This document shows positions 1 through 9,415 of a DNA stretch of 64,000 nt, in pieces. The DNA comes from Leptolyngbya sp. NIES-3755. Lineage in GTDB: Bacteria; Cyanobacteriota; Cyanobacteriia; Leptolyngbyales; Leptolyngbyaceae. Location: contig AP017308.1 of the NCBI GenBank assembly GCA_001548435.1, positions 2,737,030-2,801,029 of the forward strand, given 5' to 3'. Made by a program: the position numbers and the translations under genes. The stretch's first letter is position 1, and each line of letters begins with the position of its first letter. The notes beneath the pieces were generated by a model that was not told the origin of the DNA, ran no database searches, and saw only the letters and a program-made list of their open reading frames with translations.

Positions 1-699
1 ATCGCGAATCGCCTCTACATCAGTTGGAACATCATTGGGCACATCTGGATCTTCCACATCTTCGAGCAATTCACCCGATAGCCAGTAGTAAATTTTGCCT
101 CTCGGATCAACGCGCTTTTCAAACACATCCGTATAACGACGAACCCCTTGACGAGTGACGATCGCACCTCGAATCTGATCCCGCTCGATCGCTGGAACAT
201 TCACATTTAATAACATCAATTCTGACAGCGGATCTTTTTTTAATTGTCGAACCAGCGTACAAGCAAAATCCGCCGCAGGTTGAAATTCTTTTGATTCAAA
301 GCTAGTGAGACTAAACGCGATACTCGGAATCCCTTCGATCACCCCTTCCATTGCAGCAGAAACCGTTCCCGAATAAAGCACATCGGTTCCAAGATTCGAG
401 CCGTGATTAATTCCAGACAATACGAAATCTGGTTTCTCATCAAGCAACGCCCAGAGCGCAAGTTTGACACAATCCGAAGGAGTTCCCGAACACGCCCAAG
501 CTTTTACGGATGACTGAAAAACATGATCCATCTGCACCACACGAATCGGATCGTGCAAAGTCAAACCGTGTCCTGTGGCGGATCGTTCTCGATCGGGGCA
601 CACCACCGTTACTTCGTGTCCCGCTGCCGCCAGCGTATTTGCCAGCGTCCGAATTCCCAGCGCGTAAACACCATCATCGTTACTGATCAAGAGTCGCAT
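1..699 (-). CDS. surE: 5'/3'-nucleotidase SurE (C-terminus cut by window edge)
   Basis: SurE is a metal-dependent phosphatase that removes phosphate from nucleoside 5'- or 3'-monophosphates in the cytoplasm. The protein begins [19 protein letters not shown], which holds the NDDG metal-binding signature of the family at residues 7-10. Further in, [10 protein letters not shown] and [10 protein letters not shown] are the other two conserved SurE blocks. The ATG at 697-699 fits the usual N-terminus exactly, directly ahead of the ISNDDG strand. 233 codons are present and the frame is still open at base 1, so only the last part of the protein is missing. It is divergent from pheS, with 65 bases between the start codons. 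The family assignment is secure; substrate preference cannot be read from sequence. Confidence 0.95.
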   Translation of the reverse strand, partial: MRLLISNDDGVYALGIRTLANTLAAAGHEVTVVCPDRERSATGHGLTLHDPIRVVQMDHVFQSSVKAWACSGTPSDCVKLALWALLDEKPDFVLSGINHGSNLGTDVLYSGTVSAAMEGVIEGIPSIAFSLTSFESKEFQPAADFACTLVRQLKKDPLSELMLLNVNVPAIERDQIRGAIVTRQGVRRYTDVFEKRVDPRGKIYYWLSGELLEDVEDPDVPNDVPTDVEAIRD

Positions 700-764
700 A
701 TCCACTACAATAAACAAGTTCGCAGTTCATTGTGACGCGAATTAGGTTCTACAACTCACTGATT

Positions 765-1766
765 ATGGCGGCTCAACCGAACGAACTTGAATCTCAATTA
801 GATGCCATTCGGCAAGAAGCGAAAACCGCGATCGCCGAATCCACCACACTCGATCAACTTGAACAATTGCGGGTCAAGTATCTCGGTAAAAAAGGTCCAA
901 TCCCTCAAGTTCTGGGCGGAATGGGCAAACTCGATCCGGCAGAACGTCCAAGAATCGGGGCACGTGCCAATGAAGTGAAAGAAGCGATTCAAGTTGATCT
1001 AGACGAGAAGAAGTCTGCACTTCAAACGGCAGCGATCGCGGCTCGACTCGAAGCGGAAACGATCGATGTCACGATGCCTGGAGTAACACGCCCTCAAGGT
1101 CGATTGCATCCTTTGAATAGCACGATCGATCAAGTGCTCGATATTTTTGTTGGACTCGGCTACACAGTGGCAGAAGGTCCCGAAATGGAGACGGATTACT
1201 ATAATTTCGAGGCGTTGAACTTCTTGCCCGATCACCCGGCGCGAGATATGCAGGACACGCTTTATCTTCCCGATGGCAATCTGTTGAGAACTCATACTTC
1301 TCCGGTACAAATCCGCTATATGGAAACGAATGATCCACCGATTCGGGTCGCAGTTCCAGGAAAAACTTACAGACGCGATACCGTCGATGCGACTCACTCG
1401 GCTGTGTTTCATCAGATTGAAATTTTGGCGATCGATGAAGGTTTGACGTTTACAGATCTCAAAGGAACGATCAAAGTGTTCTTACAAGAACTTTTTGGCG
1501 AAGTTGAAATTCGATTCCGTCCCAGTTTCTTCCCGTTTACAGAACCTTCTGCCGAAGTGGATGTGAAGTGGAAAGGACGCTGGCTGGAAATTCTCGGCTG
1601 TGGAATGGTCGATCCGAATGTGTTGAAAGCAGTGGGATACGATCCAGAGATCTATACCGGATTTGCGGCTGGATTTGGAGTCGAACGATTGGCAATGGTG
1701 CTGCACCAGATCGATGATATTCGACGATTGTACAACAGCGATTTGAGGTTTCTCAAGCAGTTTTAA
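765..1766 (+). CDS. pheS: Phenylalanine-tRNA ligase alpha subunit
   Basis: Catalytic subunit of the alpha2-beta2 enzyme that charges tRNA-Phe. The 333-residue protein has the N-terminal helical coiled-coil region (about 1-85, with YLGKKGPI) and then the class II core. Motif 2 is seen as [12 protein letters not shown] and [18 protein letters not shown], and motif 3 as [13 protein letters not shown] near the C-terminus. A GTG at 732 would add 11 residues; I chose the ATG at 765 because the protein then starts [19 protein letters not shown], as in the family. No pheT lies beside it, which is common in cyanobacteria. It ends in a 4-base convergent overlap with the next gene. Confidence 0.96.
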   Translation: MAAQPNELESQLDAIRQEAKTAIAESTTLDQLEQLRVKYLGKKGPIPQVLGGMGKLDPAERPRIGARANEVKEAIQVDLDEKKSALQTAAIAARLEAETIDVTMPGVTRPQGRLHPLNSTIDQVLDIFVGLGYTVAEGPEMETDYYNFEALNFLPDHPARDMQDTLYLPDGNLLRTHTSPVQIRYMETNDPPIRVAVPGKTYRRDTVDATHSAVFHQIEILAIDEGLTFTDLKGTIKVFLQELFGEVEIRFRPSFFPFTEPSAEVDVKWKGRWLEILGCGMVDPNVLKAVGYDPEIYTGFAAGFGVERLAMVLHQIDDIRRLYNSDLRFLKQF

Positions 1767-2302
1767 TCAAACAATTGCTGTGCGGCTTGTGTTATTCCGG
1801 CTACGACCTGAATGAATGGAAACCACAACAAACAAATCAAGGCAGCCCGACGAGTGCCAATATCTAAGCCTTGACGGACTGCCACAATGACAGCAAGTAA
1901 TGTCCAGCCTGAAAGTAAAAGCTCGATCGCTCTTCCCAACAAGGGAATCACGGTGAGGAAATTGAGAATCTGTGGCGCATATGCGAACCCGATCGGACCT
2001 AATAGAGCTTGGTAGCTTGGTACATCCGTCTTCATCCAATGTCCAATTCTCCAAATGGTGAATGTCCAAACGTAATAGCTGACTACCACACTGAGAAGAT
2101 CGAGAAAGAAAGACAGCACAGCAGCGATTAATGTCGTTCGCGTTAGCAGCAAAATCACGACGCTCCCAATGGCACGAGAGATCGCAGCGAGAAGCACGAT
2201 CGATAAAGCGAGTCCTTGTATTTTTGGCGTGTTCTGAGCATCTTCATAAAATTGTCCGTTCAGTGTCAGTGCCTCCCGAATCGTTCGCCAAATTCCAGCC
2301 AT
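1763..2302 (-). CDS. Yip1-family integral membrane protein
   Basis: A 179-residue protein with about five hydrophobic segments (near residues 28-55, 60-85, 100-125, 125-145 and 150-172) and a soluble N-terminus [22 protein letters not shown]. The pattern of an amphipathic N-terminal helix, the [15 protein letters not shown] segment and evenly spaced membrane helices fits the YIP1 superfamily, whose bacterial members have no firmly established function. It is transcribed toward pheS and the two stop codons overlap by 4 bases. It could be a general membrane-organising protein; nothing in the sequence indicates a substrate. Confidence 0.75.
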   Translation of the reverse strand: MAGIWRTIREALTLNGQFYEDAQNTPKIQGLALSIVLLAAISRAIGSVVILLLTRTTLIAAVLSFFLDLLSVVVSYYVWTFTIWRIGHWMKTDVPSYQALLGPIGFAYAPQILNFLTVIPLLGRAIELLLSGWTLLAVIVAVRQGLDIGTRRAALICLLWFPFIQVVAGITQAAQQLFD

Positions 2303-2376
2303 AGTTCTACCTTTCGAGGGTGATGTCGATCGAATCTGTTTGAGAAAGTGATCACAGACTATACCGCGATCGACTC

Positions 2377-3399
2377 ATGAAGGAATGGCTCAGAAGTGCA
2401 ATTCAAGAGTTAAGCGGCACGACCTCTAAGCTGATTTTTGCAGTCGGAGGATTTTTGCTGCTCTGGGGAATTTTTGCGCCTGTCACAACGATCGTTTGGT
2501 GGTTGAATCATAGTGGTGAAGAATTAGGGCTGCTTCGAGAAGAAGAGCCAAATCCAGTTCCAAGTTTGCCTAAAAACGGTTCGGCGAAAGAAATTGATTG
2601 TTACATTGTCTTTATGCCTGGAGTCGGAAACTTCTCACCCGATGAAATTGCCCCAGGAGAGAAGTATTTTATCGAGCAGTTAGCTAAGCAGCATTCCAAC
2701 TGCGTGGTTGTGCGAGATGTGTTTCCGTATTCGATCGCGAATCGAGATTTAGGCAGCCAGAGATTGTTAGCCCCGTTGTGGGAAGAAGCAAAGAGAAGTG
2801 ATGAATGGATTGGGGGTGTGTTGATTCAGCTTCGGAACTTATGGAGATTCGCGATCGCGGCTGACTATCGCTACAGTCCCGTTTACAGTCTGGGAATTGC
2901 CAATACGATCGTGGAGCGAATGAATGCTGCTCATCCCATTTCTAGTTCTAAAAAACCCATTAATTTAATTCTGATCAGTACCAGCGGCGGAACCCAAGTT
3001 GCATTAGGCTCAACCGCTTATTTAGATGAATGGTTGAACGCTCGACTTACAGTAGTTTCTGTTGGTGGAGCTTTCGATGGCAACACTGGATTTGAACACA
3101 TTCAACACATGTATCATTTTGAGGGCGAAAACGACTTCGTTCCAACCTTAAGCTATCTCGTGTTTCCGTCGCGTTGGAATTGGACAGTCGGATCGCCGAT
3201 TAATCAAGCAAACCAACAAGGAAAATTCACCGTTTGTAGCTCTGGAGCGCATGAACATAGTGGTGATCAAGGTTACTTCGGAACGGATAAAGCGGAGAAT
3301 GGTGAACCTTACGTTGAACAAATGATCGCTCAAGTTGCACAGTTACCGATTTGGTCGATCGATCAGCCTTTGACCTCGAACTGTCCCTCAGTCAAGTAA
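2377..3399 (+). CDS. Membrane-anchored alpha/beta-hydrolase-like protein, unknown function
   Basis: 340 residues with one N-terminal membrane segment at about 17-39 (LIFAVGGFLLLWGIFAPVTT) and a large soluble part. DCYIVFMPGVGNFSP looks like the first strand and oxyanion-hole region of an alpha/beta hydrolase, and INLILISTSGGTQVALG resembles a nucleophile elbow with S-x-S-G-G. A candidate His appears in CSSGAHEHSGDQGYFG. I do not recognise a named family and give no substrate. It is the only gene between the Yip1-type gene (divergent, 74 bases apart) and the GntR gene, with which it overlaps convergently by 12 bases. Fold assignment is inference; the reading frame is convincing because it fills the space with cyanobacterial codon usage. 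Confidence 0.7.
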   Translation: MKEWLRSAIQELSGTTSKLIFAVGGFLLLWGIFAPVTTIVWWLNHSGEELGLLREEEPNPVPSLPKNGSAKEIDCYIVFMPGVGNFSPDEIAPGEKYFIEQLAKQHSNCVVVRDVFPYSIANRDLGSQRLLAPLWEEAKRSDEWIGGVLIQLRNLWRFAIAADYRYSPVYSLGIANTIVERMNAAHPISSSKKPINLILISTSGGTQVALGSTAYLDEWLNARLTVVSVGGAFDGNTGFEHIQHMYHFEGENDFVPTLSYLVFPSRWNWTVGSPINQANQQGKFTVCSSGAHEHSGDQGYFGTDKAENGEPYVEQMIAQVAQLPIWSIDQPLTSNCPSVK

Positions 3400-4125
3400 T
3401 CCTTTAAGTAGGCTGCTAGTTCGTGCAATGTGTTCTGTCATCCAAAGACGTGCCATTTCTGATTCTCCTTCTGCGATCGCGTCTAAAATCTGTTGATGTT
3501 GAGTTGCAGAAGCTAAACAGGCAGCGGAACTATGCGGAATGATCGCGAGTAAATCAGACAGTTCTGCATGAATTCCAGCCACGATCGAGATCAATCGATC
3601 GCTATGAGTCGCACGAGCAATAGACAGATGAAATTCCGTATCTAAATGCCGATGTTCTCCAAATCGATCGGCAACTTGAACCATTTGTTTTACTAGCGCT
3701 TGCATTGCATCGACTTGATCTCGATCGACTCTCTGAGCCGCTAATGCTGCGACACCAGGTTCCACAATCAATCGATGATCCAAAATATCGCTTAAAGTTG
3801 CACCCGTTTGTAACAATCGTTGTTTTAGCTCTCGAACACTTGGAACCGTTAATACATCCGCAACGAATGTTCCTCCAGTCCGTCCTCGTTTCACTGTGAG
3901 AAAGCCTTGAACCACTAACACTCGAATCGCTTCTCTCAAGGTTGTACGGCTCACTCCCATGATTTCAGCGAGTTCACGTTCTGTTGGTAACTGTTCCCCT
4001 GCACGATACAGCCCCATTTTGATCGCAGCACTCAACCGTTCTACCGTCACTTCATAAGCATTGGTTGAAGATTTCACACCTTGAACAAGAGCATCGATCG
4101 CATTAATCGGTTGAAGATTCGTCAT
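3388..4125 (-). CDS. GntR/FadR-subfamily transcriptional regulator with FCD domain
   Basis: 245 residues. The N-terminal winged helix spans about 20-90 (GEQLPTERELAEIMGVSRTT followed by LREAIRVLVVQGFLTVKRG), and the C-terminal FCD ligand-binding domain spans about 100-235. The FCD metal site can be followed as D and H in LDTEFHLSIARATHS plus later His residues. GntR/FadR regulators bind a small carboxylate or amine-derived metabolite and usually repress a neighbouring catabolic operon. It is divergent from the permease-dehydrogenase-ligase run starting at 4268, so that run is its likely target. A GTG one codon upstream (4128) is possible, but the ATG at 4125 is preferred. The effector is unknown; a gamma-glutamyl amine or amino acid would fit the neighbours. 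Confidence 0.9.
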   Translation of the reverse strand: MTNLQPINAIDALVQGVKSSTNAYEVTVERLSAAIKMGLYRAGEQLPTERELAEIMGVSRTTLREAIRVLVVQGFLTVKRGRTGGTFVADVLTVPSVRELKQRLLQTGATLSDILDHRLIVEPGVAALAAQRVDRDQVDAMQALVKQMVQVADRFGEHRHLDTEFHLSIARATHSDRLISIVAGIHAELSDLLAIIPHSSAACLASATQHQQILDAIAEGESEMARLWMTEHIARTSSLLKGLLD

Positions 4126-4185
4126 CACTTTGCGCTGAACAATTTAAAGAAAAGTATACCGAGCCACCGAATTCGCAGATTTTAA

Positions 4186-4201
4186 GGTCTAATGTTAAAC
4201 C
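4186..4201. promoter_or_regulatory. Candidate operator for the GntR regulator
   Basis: GGTCTAATGTTAAACC is a near-perfect dyad: the 7-base arms GGTCTAA and TTAAACC match at 6 of 7 positions around a 2-base centre. It lies in the 142-base divergent spacer, 66 bases before the permease start and 60 bases before the regulator start, where an operator controlling both genes would sit. FadR-type regulators bind dyads of this size. Assignment is inference from position and symmetry only. Confidence 0.4.
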
Positions 4202-4267
4202 ATATCTTGAAAAGTCCAGGTTCTGAGCATAACGCAACACTTTATTTCTCAGTATTCGGGGGAGAGG

Positions 4268-5737
4268 ATGAATAAGTCTCGAAATTCGGGCGGGGTTCGC
4301 TATGAAGATGTGGACGATCAGTATTTAGAACGGCGCAAACTTCAACGCAGTGCAGGATGGATCTTGCTCTGGGCGTTAGGAGTCGGAGCAGTAATTTCCG
4401 GCGAGTTTTCAGGCTGGAATCTCGGACTAGCAGCGGGCGGATTTTGGGGATTAGCGATCGCAACCGTTCTCATGGCAACGATGTATGTTTGTATGGTGTT
4501 TAGTATCGCGGAAATGTCTTCTGCTCTGCCTCATGCGGGCGGCTCATACTCGTTTACACGCAATGCTTTTGGTCCCTTTGGTGGCTTTGTTAATGGAATC
4601 ACAGATGCGTGTGAGTTTGTATTAACGCCAGCAGTGGTTGTATTTTTCATTGGTGGTTATCTCAACACATTGGAACCTTTGAAAAATATCCCGGTTCCGG
4701 TGTGGTGGATCTTGTTCTATGCGGTTTTCGTATTTATCAATATTGTTGGAGTTGAACTCACTCTAAAGTTTGGATTGATCATTACGCTCATTGCTGCAAG
4801 CGTGTTAGGAATCTTTTACATCGGAGCATTAGGCAAGTTCGATCCAAATCTGCTCACCAACATTCCACCCGATCCAGGACAGACAGCGATCTTACCAAAA
4901 GGAACAGGTGGAATTTTTGCAGCTTTACCGTATGCGATTTGGTTTTTCCTGGGAATTGAACAGTTACCACTCGCCGCAGAAGAAGCACATGATTCAGGGC
5001 GTGATGTTCCGAAAGCTTTGACTTGGGGCATTGGAACATTGTTAATTCTTGCGTTTTTAGTACTAATTCTAAATTCCGGGGTTGCTCCAGGCGCGTTGGG
5101 AATTGGTACATCAGCGGCTCCATTAGCAGATGGATTTAAGACCGTTTTCGGTGAAGGTATCGTTTCCAGCACACTGATTGTGCTTGCAGTAAGTGGATTG
5201 ATTGCAAGCTTTCACACCATCATTTATGGTTACGGCAGAGTCTTGTTCTCGCTGTCTCGTGCAGGATACATACCGCGTTGGTTATCTTTGACCAGTCGAT
5301 ATCATACCCCTGCGATCGCATTAACGTTCGGAGGTGTAATTGGCTTACTCTGCACCTTCACGATTCAGTTTGCAGGAAAAGAAGTTGGAGCCGCATTGTT
5401 AAACATGGCGGTGTTTGCAGCAGTAATCTCTTACTTCTTGAACATGATTAGCTACATTCAACTAAAGCTCAATCGCCCGGATTTAGAGCGTCCTTACCAA
5501 AGCCCACTCGGAATTCCAGGCGCGATCGTGGGAGCCGTTCTTTCTCTCGTTGCATTACTCGCGTGTTTTGCTGATCCGGGTTATCGTCCTGGTGTTTGGG
5601 GCGTAGTGATCTTTGTCGGTGCAATGATTGTGTATTTCTTCTTGTATTCGCGTCGTCGATTAGTTGCCCGCGCTCCAGAAGAAGAGAACGCACTGTTAGC
5701 AAATGCACTACAAGAAATTGAGCATTCAGAAACTTAG
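4268..5737 (+). CDS. APC-superfamily amine/amino-acid permease, ethanolamine-permease-like
   Basis: 489 residues with about 12 hydrophobic segments, starting after the soluble N-terminus with GWILLWALGVGAVISGEFSG, the glycine-rich first helix of APC transporters. The segments SGEFSGWNLGL and LPHAGGSYSFTRNAFGPFGG strongly recall the ethanolamine permease branch (Eat type). It probably imports an amine such as ethanolamine in symport with protons; other small amines or amino acids cannot be excluded. A good ribosome site (GGGGGAGAGG) lies directly before the ATG. It is the first gene of a same-strand run with the aldehyde dehydrogenase, the glutamine-synthetase-like gene and the SDR, and is probably under control of the divergent GntR protein. 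Confidence 0.85.
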   Translation: MNKSRNSGGVRYEDVDDQYLERRKLQRSAGWILLWALGVGAVISGEFSGWNLGLAAGGFWGLAIATVLMATMYVCMVFSIAEMSSALPHAGGSYSFTRNAFGPFGGFVNGITDACEFVLTPAVVVFFIGGYLNTLEPLKNIPVPVWWILFYAVFVFINIVGVELTLKFGLIITLIAASVLGIFYIGALGKFDPNLLTNIPPDPGQTAILPKGTGGIFAALPYAIWFFLGIEQLPLAAEEAHDSGRDVPKALTWGIGTLLILAFLVLILNSGVAPGALGIGTSAAPLADGFKTVFGEGIVSSTLIVLAVSGLIASFHTIIYGYGRVLFSLSRAGYIPRWLSLTSRYHTPAIALTFGGVIGLLCTFTIQFAGKEVGAALLNMAVFAAVISYFLNMISYIQLKLNRPDLERPYQSPLGIPGAIVGAVLSLVALLACFADPGYRPGVWGVVIFVGAMIVYFFLYSRRRLVARAPEEENALLANALQEIEHSET

Positions 5738-5759
5738 AAAGATACTTAGAGTTATGGTG

Positions 5760-7178
5760 ATGTCCGAAGAACTATTAATCGGGGGCGATCGCGTTCCTGC
5801 AAAATTGGGCGAACAGTCTGAGATTGTTGATCCAGCAACTCAGGAAGTTTGGGCGACGGTTGCAATGGGCGATGAAAATGATATTGATCGAGCGGTGATT
5901 TGCGCCGATCAAGCCCGTTCCGAATGGCGAAAAGTCAACAGTCGCGATCGCACTCAACTCCTTCATCGATTAGCAACTCTGATTCGAGAAGACTTAGAAG
6001 CGATCGCACAATTGGAAAGTCGCAATGTGGGTAAGCCGATTCGAGAAGCAAGAGACGAAGTAAACTTAGCAGCGGATTGCTTTGATTACTATGCAGGAGC
6101 AATTAACAAAGTCGGAGGTCAAACGATTCCAGTTGCGGCTTCAGGAACTTGTTTAACGCTGAGGGAACCGATCGGAGTTTGCGGCATGATTGCGCCGTGG
6201 AATTTCCCGATCGCGATTACCTCTTGGAAGGTTGCTCCTGCGTTGGCGATGGGAAATACGATCGTGCTAAAACCTGCCAGTCAAACACCATTAACGGCAC
6301 TGAAGCTCGGTGAACTTGCACTCAAAGCAGGCATTCCAGCAGGCGTGTTTAATGTTGTTCCAGGAGCAGGCAGCAAAGCCGGAAACGCTCTCGTTCAGCA
6401 TCCTTTAGTGAGAAAGATTTCATTTACTGGATCAACCGAAATCGGAAGTCAGGTGATGAAATTTGCAGCCGATGACATTAAGCGAGTCACTTTAGAGCTA
6501 GGCGGGAAGTCTGCGAACATCATTTTTGCAGATGCAGACTTAGAGAAAGCAGTTCCAAAAGCGATGTGGAGTGTATTGGGAAATGCAGGTCAAGATTGTT
6601 GTGCAAGATCGAGAATCTTAGTCGATCGAGCAATCTACGATGATTTCGTTGAACAATTAGCCGCTCAGTTTCGCGCTCTCAGAGTTGGACATCCTTTATC
6701 TGAAGAGACCGAAATTGGAGCTTTGATTTCAATGCAACATCGCGATCGAGTTGCCGAATACATCAATATTGGAAAATCTGAAGGTGCAAAATTGGTGTGT
6801 GGTGGACTCTCTTTTGATCAAGGAGCATTCTTAGAGCCTGCGATTTTTGCCGATGTTAGCTCAAAGATGCGAATTGCTCAAGAAGAAATCTTTGGTCCGG
6901 TTGTCTGTGTGATTCCCTTCTGTCGAGAAGAAGAAGCCATTGCGATCGCAAATGATAGTTTCTACGGATTATCAGGTTCGATTTGGACTCGTGATATCAG
7001 TCGAGCTTTGCGAGTTGCAAAAGCGATCGAGACTGGAGTACTTTCAATCAACACAGGTCACAGTGTCCATTTAGAAGCGCCATTTGGAGGAGTGAAACGG
7101 AGTGGAGTTGGACGAGAATTGGGCATGAATGCGATCGATCATTACAGTGAAATCAAAAGTATTTTTATCGCAGAATAA
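5760..7178 (+). CDS. NAD(P)-dependent aldehyde dehydrogenase
   Basis: 472 residues counted from the ATG at 5760 (an ATG two codons earlier, at 5754, or one at 5703 overlapping the permease are alternatives). It oxidises an aldehyde to a carboxylate. The full ALDH signature is present: the oxyanion Asn in PWNFPIAITSWK (N147), the general base Glu in VTLELGGKS (E246) and the nucleophile Cys in GNAGQDCCARS (C280), followed by EEIFGPVV. The GQDCC form is typical of ALDHs found with gamma-glutamylamide synthetases and betaine-aldehyde-type enzymes. It follows the permease by 22 bases and precedes the ligase by 2 bases, so it is almost certainly co-transcribed. Likely substrate by context: a gamma-glutamyl-amino-aldehyde; this is inference. 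Confidence 0.92.
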   Translation: MSEELLIGGDRVPAKLGEQSEIVDPATQEVWATVAMGDENDIDRAVICADQARSEWRKVNSRDRTQLLHRLATLIREDLEAIAQLESRNVGKPIREARDEVNLAADCFDYYAGAINKVGGQTIPVAASGTCLTLREPIGVCGMIAPWNFPIAITSWKVAPALAMGNTIVLKPASQTPLTALKLGELALKAGIPAGVFNVVPGAGSKAGNALVQHPLVRKISFTGSTEIGSQVMKFAADDIKRVTLELGGKSANIIFADADLEKAVPKAMWSVLGNAGQDCCARSRILVDRAIYDDFVEQLAAQFRALRVGHPLSEETEIGALISMQHRDRVAEYINIGKSEGAKLVCGGLSFDQGAFLEPAIFADVSSKMRIAQEEIFGPVVCVIPFCREEEAIAIANDSFYGLSGSIWTRDISRALRVAKAIETGVLSINTGHSVHLEAPFGGVKRSGVGRELGMNAIDHYSEIKSIFIAE

Positions 7179-7180
7179 CG

Positions 7181-8569
7181 ATGTCACAGCTAAAACAACG
7201 AGGGCGATTAACAGTTGATGCGCTCAAACAAATGGTTGCCGATGAACAGCTCGAAACGGTGTTAACAGTCTTTCCCGATATCTATGGGCGATTGATTGGT
7301 AAACGAATTACTGGAGAGTACTTTGTTCATGATGTGTTGGATCATGAGGTTCATGCGTGTGACTATCTTCTAGCCTGCGACATGGAGATGGACCCAGTAC
7401 CAGGCTATCAATTCACCAGTTGGGCAACGGGATATGGCGATCTACGAATGGTTCCAGATCTAAGCACTCTACGAATTGCATCTTGGTTGGAAAAAACTGC
7501 GATCGTCATTTGCAATCTGCTCAATGAAGAAGAAGACATTCCAATCACAGTCGCTCCCCGAAACATTCTACTTAAACAAATCGAAGCTGCTGCTGCAATG
7601 GGCTATACCGCAATGGGAGCCTCTGAACTAGAACTCTATCTATTCTCAGATTCCTACGAAGATGCTCGACGTAAGAACTATCACGACTTGCAACCCATTG
7701 GACATTACATTGAGGACTATCACATTTTTCAGGGCACAAAAGAAGAATTCGTGATTGGAGCGATTCGCAAACATCTCGATCGCTCTGGTATTCCAGTTGA
7801 ATTCTCCAAAGGTGAATGGGGACCCGGACAGCAAGAAATTAATCTGCGCTATGCGGACTTTTTAGAAATGTGCGATCGACATGTTCTCTACAAGCATCTT
7901 GCTAAAGAGATCGCATGGCAGAACAATATCGCGCTCACCTTTATGGCAAAGTGGGATGAACGATACGCAGGTTCTAGTATGCACCTGCACGTTAGCTTAC
8001 AAGATTCAGAAGGTAAGCCACTTTTCCCTGGTGATGAACCTTTCGGATCAGTAAAAAGCGCTCCATTGTTTCGCTGGTTCTTAGGCGGTTGGATGAAGCA
8101 TATCCGCGAGATTTTCGCCTTTTATGCACCTTATCCCAGTTCCTACAAACGCTATGTTGCAGGTTCATTTGCTCCGACTGGAATTGCTTGGTCGTATGAC
8201 AATCGCACCGCAGGCTTTCGCGTGTTAGGACATGGCTCTAGTTTGCGATTAGAATGTCGCGCCCCTGGAGCCGATGCAAATCCTTATCTTGCGTTTGCGG
8301 TCACACTTGCGGCAGGTTTGGATGGAATCAAACATCAAATCGAACCACCACCCATGTTCGAGGGCGATGTTTACGAAGCTCAGAACTTACCTCAAGTTCC
8401 TCATAGTTTAAATGAATCGATCGATGCTCTGGAAAACAGTTCTTGGGCACGAGAAACCCTGACACCAGAAGTAGTTGATCACTATCTCCATTTCTTCCGA
8501 ACTGAGCAACGGAAATTTGATGAAGTTGTCACCAGTTGGGAGCGATCGCGTTATTTCGAGCGGGCTTAA
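7181..8569 (+). CDS. Glutamine-synthetase-like gamma-glutamylamide ligase
   Basis: 462 residues of the glutamine synthetase fold: MGASELELYLF and FSKGEWGPGQQEINLRYAD carry metal-binding Glu residues, SSMHLHVSL the His loop, and GIAWSYDNRTAGFRVLG with RLECRAPGADANPYLA the nucleotide and glutamate site. The protein lacks the usual start of type I GlnA and is placed among permease and dehydrogenase genes rather than nitrogen-assimilation genes. That matches the PuuA / GlnA4 / IpuC group, which couples glutamate to polyamines, ethanolamine or isopropylamine with ATP. The neighbouring ethanolamine-type permease makes gamma-glutamyl-ethanolamide the best guess for the product. Two bases separate it from the aldehyde dehydrogenase and 17 from the SDR. 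Substrate is inferred, not shown. Confidence 0.85.
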   Translation: MSQLKQRGRLTVDALKQMVADEQLETVLTVFPDIYGRLIGKRITGEYFVHDVLDHEVHACDYLLACDMEMDPVPGYQFTSWATGYGDLRMVPDLSTLRIASWLEKTAIVICNLLNEEEDIPITVAPRNILLKQIEAAAAMGYTAMGASELELYLFSDSYEDARRKNYHDLQPIGHYIEDYHIFQGTKEEFVIGAIRKHLDRSGIPVEFSKGEWGPGQQEINLRYADFLEMCDRHVLYKHLAKEIAWQNNIALTFMAKWDERYAGSSMHLHVSLQDSEGKPLFPGDEPFGSVKSAPLFRWFLGGWMKHIREIFAFYAPYPSSYKRYVAGSFAPTGIAWSYDNRTAGFRVLGHGSSLRLECRAPGADANPYLAFAVTLAAGLDGIKHQIEPPPMFEGDVYEAQNLPQVPHSLNESIDALENSSWARETLTPEVVDHYLHFFRTEQRKFDEVVTSWERSRYFERA

Positions 8570-8586
8570 AAAATAGGAATTGAACG

Positions 8587-9360
8587 ATGCGTTTAACAGA
8601 AAAAGTTGCCTTGATTACTGGAGCAGGAAGCGGAATTGGTCGAGAATCCGCGCTTCTGTTTGCCAAAGAAGGGGCGAAAGTGATTGTGTGTGATGTGAAT
8701 GAAACAGGTGGAAAAGAAACTGTCGATCGTATTCTTGCTGCCAAGGGAGAAGCCATTTTTGTCAAGGCGGATGTCTCCAAGAGCGGAGAAGTGAAAAGTG
8801 CGATCGACACTGCTGAATCCACTTACGGCAAGCTCAATGTTCTTTTCAACAATGCCGGAATCTTTCATGGTGCAGATAATTCTGTTCTCGATACTGAAGA
8901 GGATGTTTGGGAACTAACGATGAACATTAACCTCAAAGGCGTGTTTCTCGGCTGTAAATATGGAATTCCTGCTCTTCAACGTGCTGGAGGTGGCTCGATT
9001 ATTAACACTGCTTCGTTTGTAGCTGTAATGGGGGCTGCTACACCTCAAATTGCCTACACTGCCAGCAAAGGAGGGGTATTAGCAATGACACGAGAGATTG
9101 CAGTCGAATTCGCCCGACAAAACATTCGAGCCAATTCACTTTGTCCGGGTCCTGTTCAAACTCCATTGCTCGATGAACTTATGTCTGATCCGGCTCGAAA
9201 ACAACGTCGAATGGTTCATATTCCCTCTGGGCGACTAGCTCAAGCGACGGAAATTGCTCAAGCAGCACTATTTCTAGCTAGTGATGAATCTTCTTATGTG
9301 AATGGTTCTACTTTCCTAGTAGATGGTGGAATTTCTTCGGCTTATGTCACTCCAGAGTGA
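8587..9360 (+). CDS. Short-chain dehydrogenase/reductase (SDR)
   Basis: 257 residues of the classical SDR type. The cofactor motif TGAGSGIGRE is at about 11-20, NNAG follows at about 88-91, the catalytic Ser lies in INTASFVAVMG, and the Y-x-x-x-K pair is seen as YTASKGG. CPGPVQTPL and the C-terminal YVNGSTFLVDGG are standard for the family. An Asp after strand 2 (VCDVNE) favours NAD over NADP. As the last gene of the amine run it could oxidise the alcohol of a gamma-glutamylated amino alcohol to the aldehyde that the ALDH then takes, the step a polyamine route would not need. The reaction is inferred from context only. Confidence 0.9.
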   Translation: MRLTEKVALITGAGSGIGRESALLFAKEGAKVIVCDVNETGGKETVDRILAAKGEAIFVKADVSKSGEVKSAIDTAESTYGKLNVLFNNAGIFHGADNSVLDTEEDVWELTMNINLKGVFLGCKYGIPALQRAGGGSIINTASFVAVMGAATPQIAYTASKGGVLAMTREIAVEFARQNIRANSLCPGPVQTPLLDELMSDPARKQRRMVHIPSGRLAQATEIAQAALFLASDESSYVNGSTFLVDGGISSAYVTPE

Positions 9361-9415
9361 TTTTGTGCCTCAATAGATTTCTTGTGAATGCTTCGGCAAA
9401 TAAAACTGGGTAGGA

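Noticed and set aside
15-200. Small minus-strand frame of 61 codons
   Set aside because: It is in another frame of the surE coding region.
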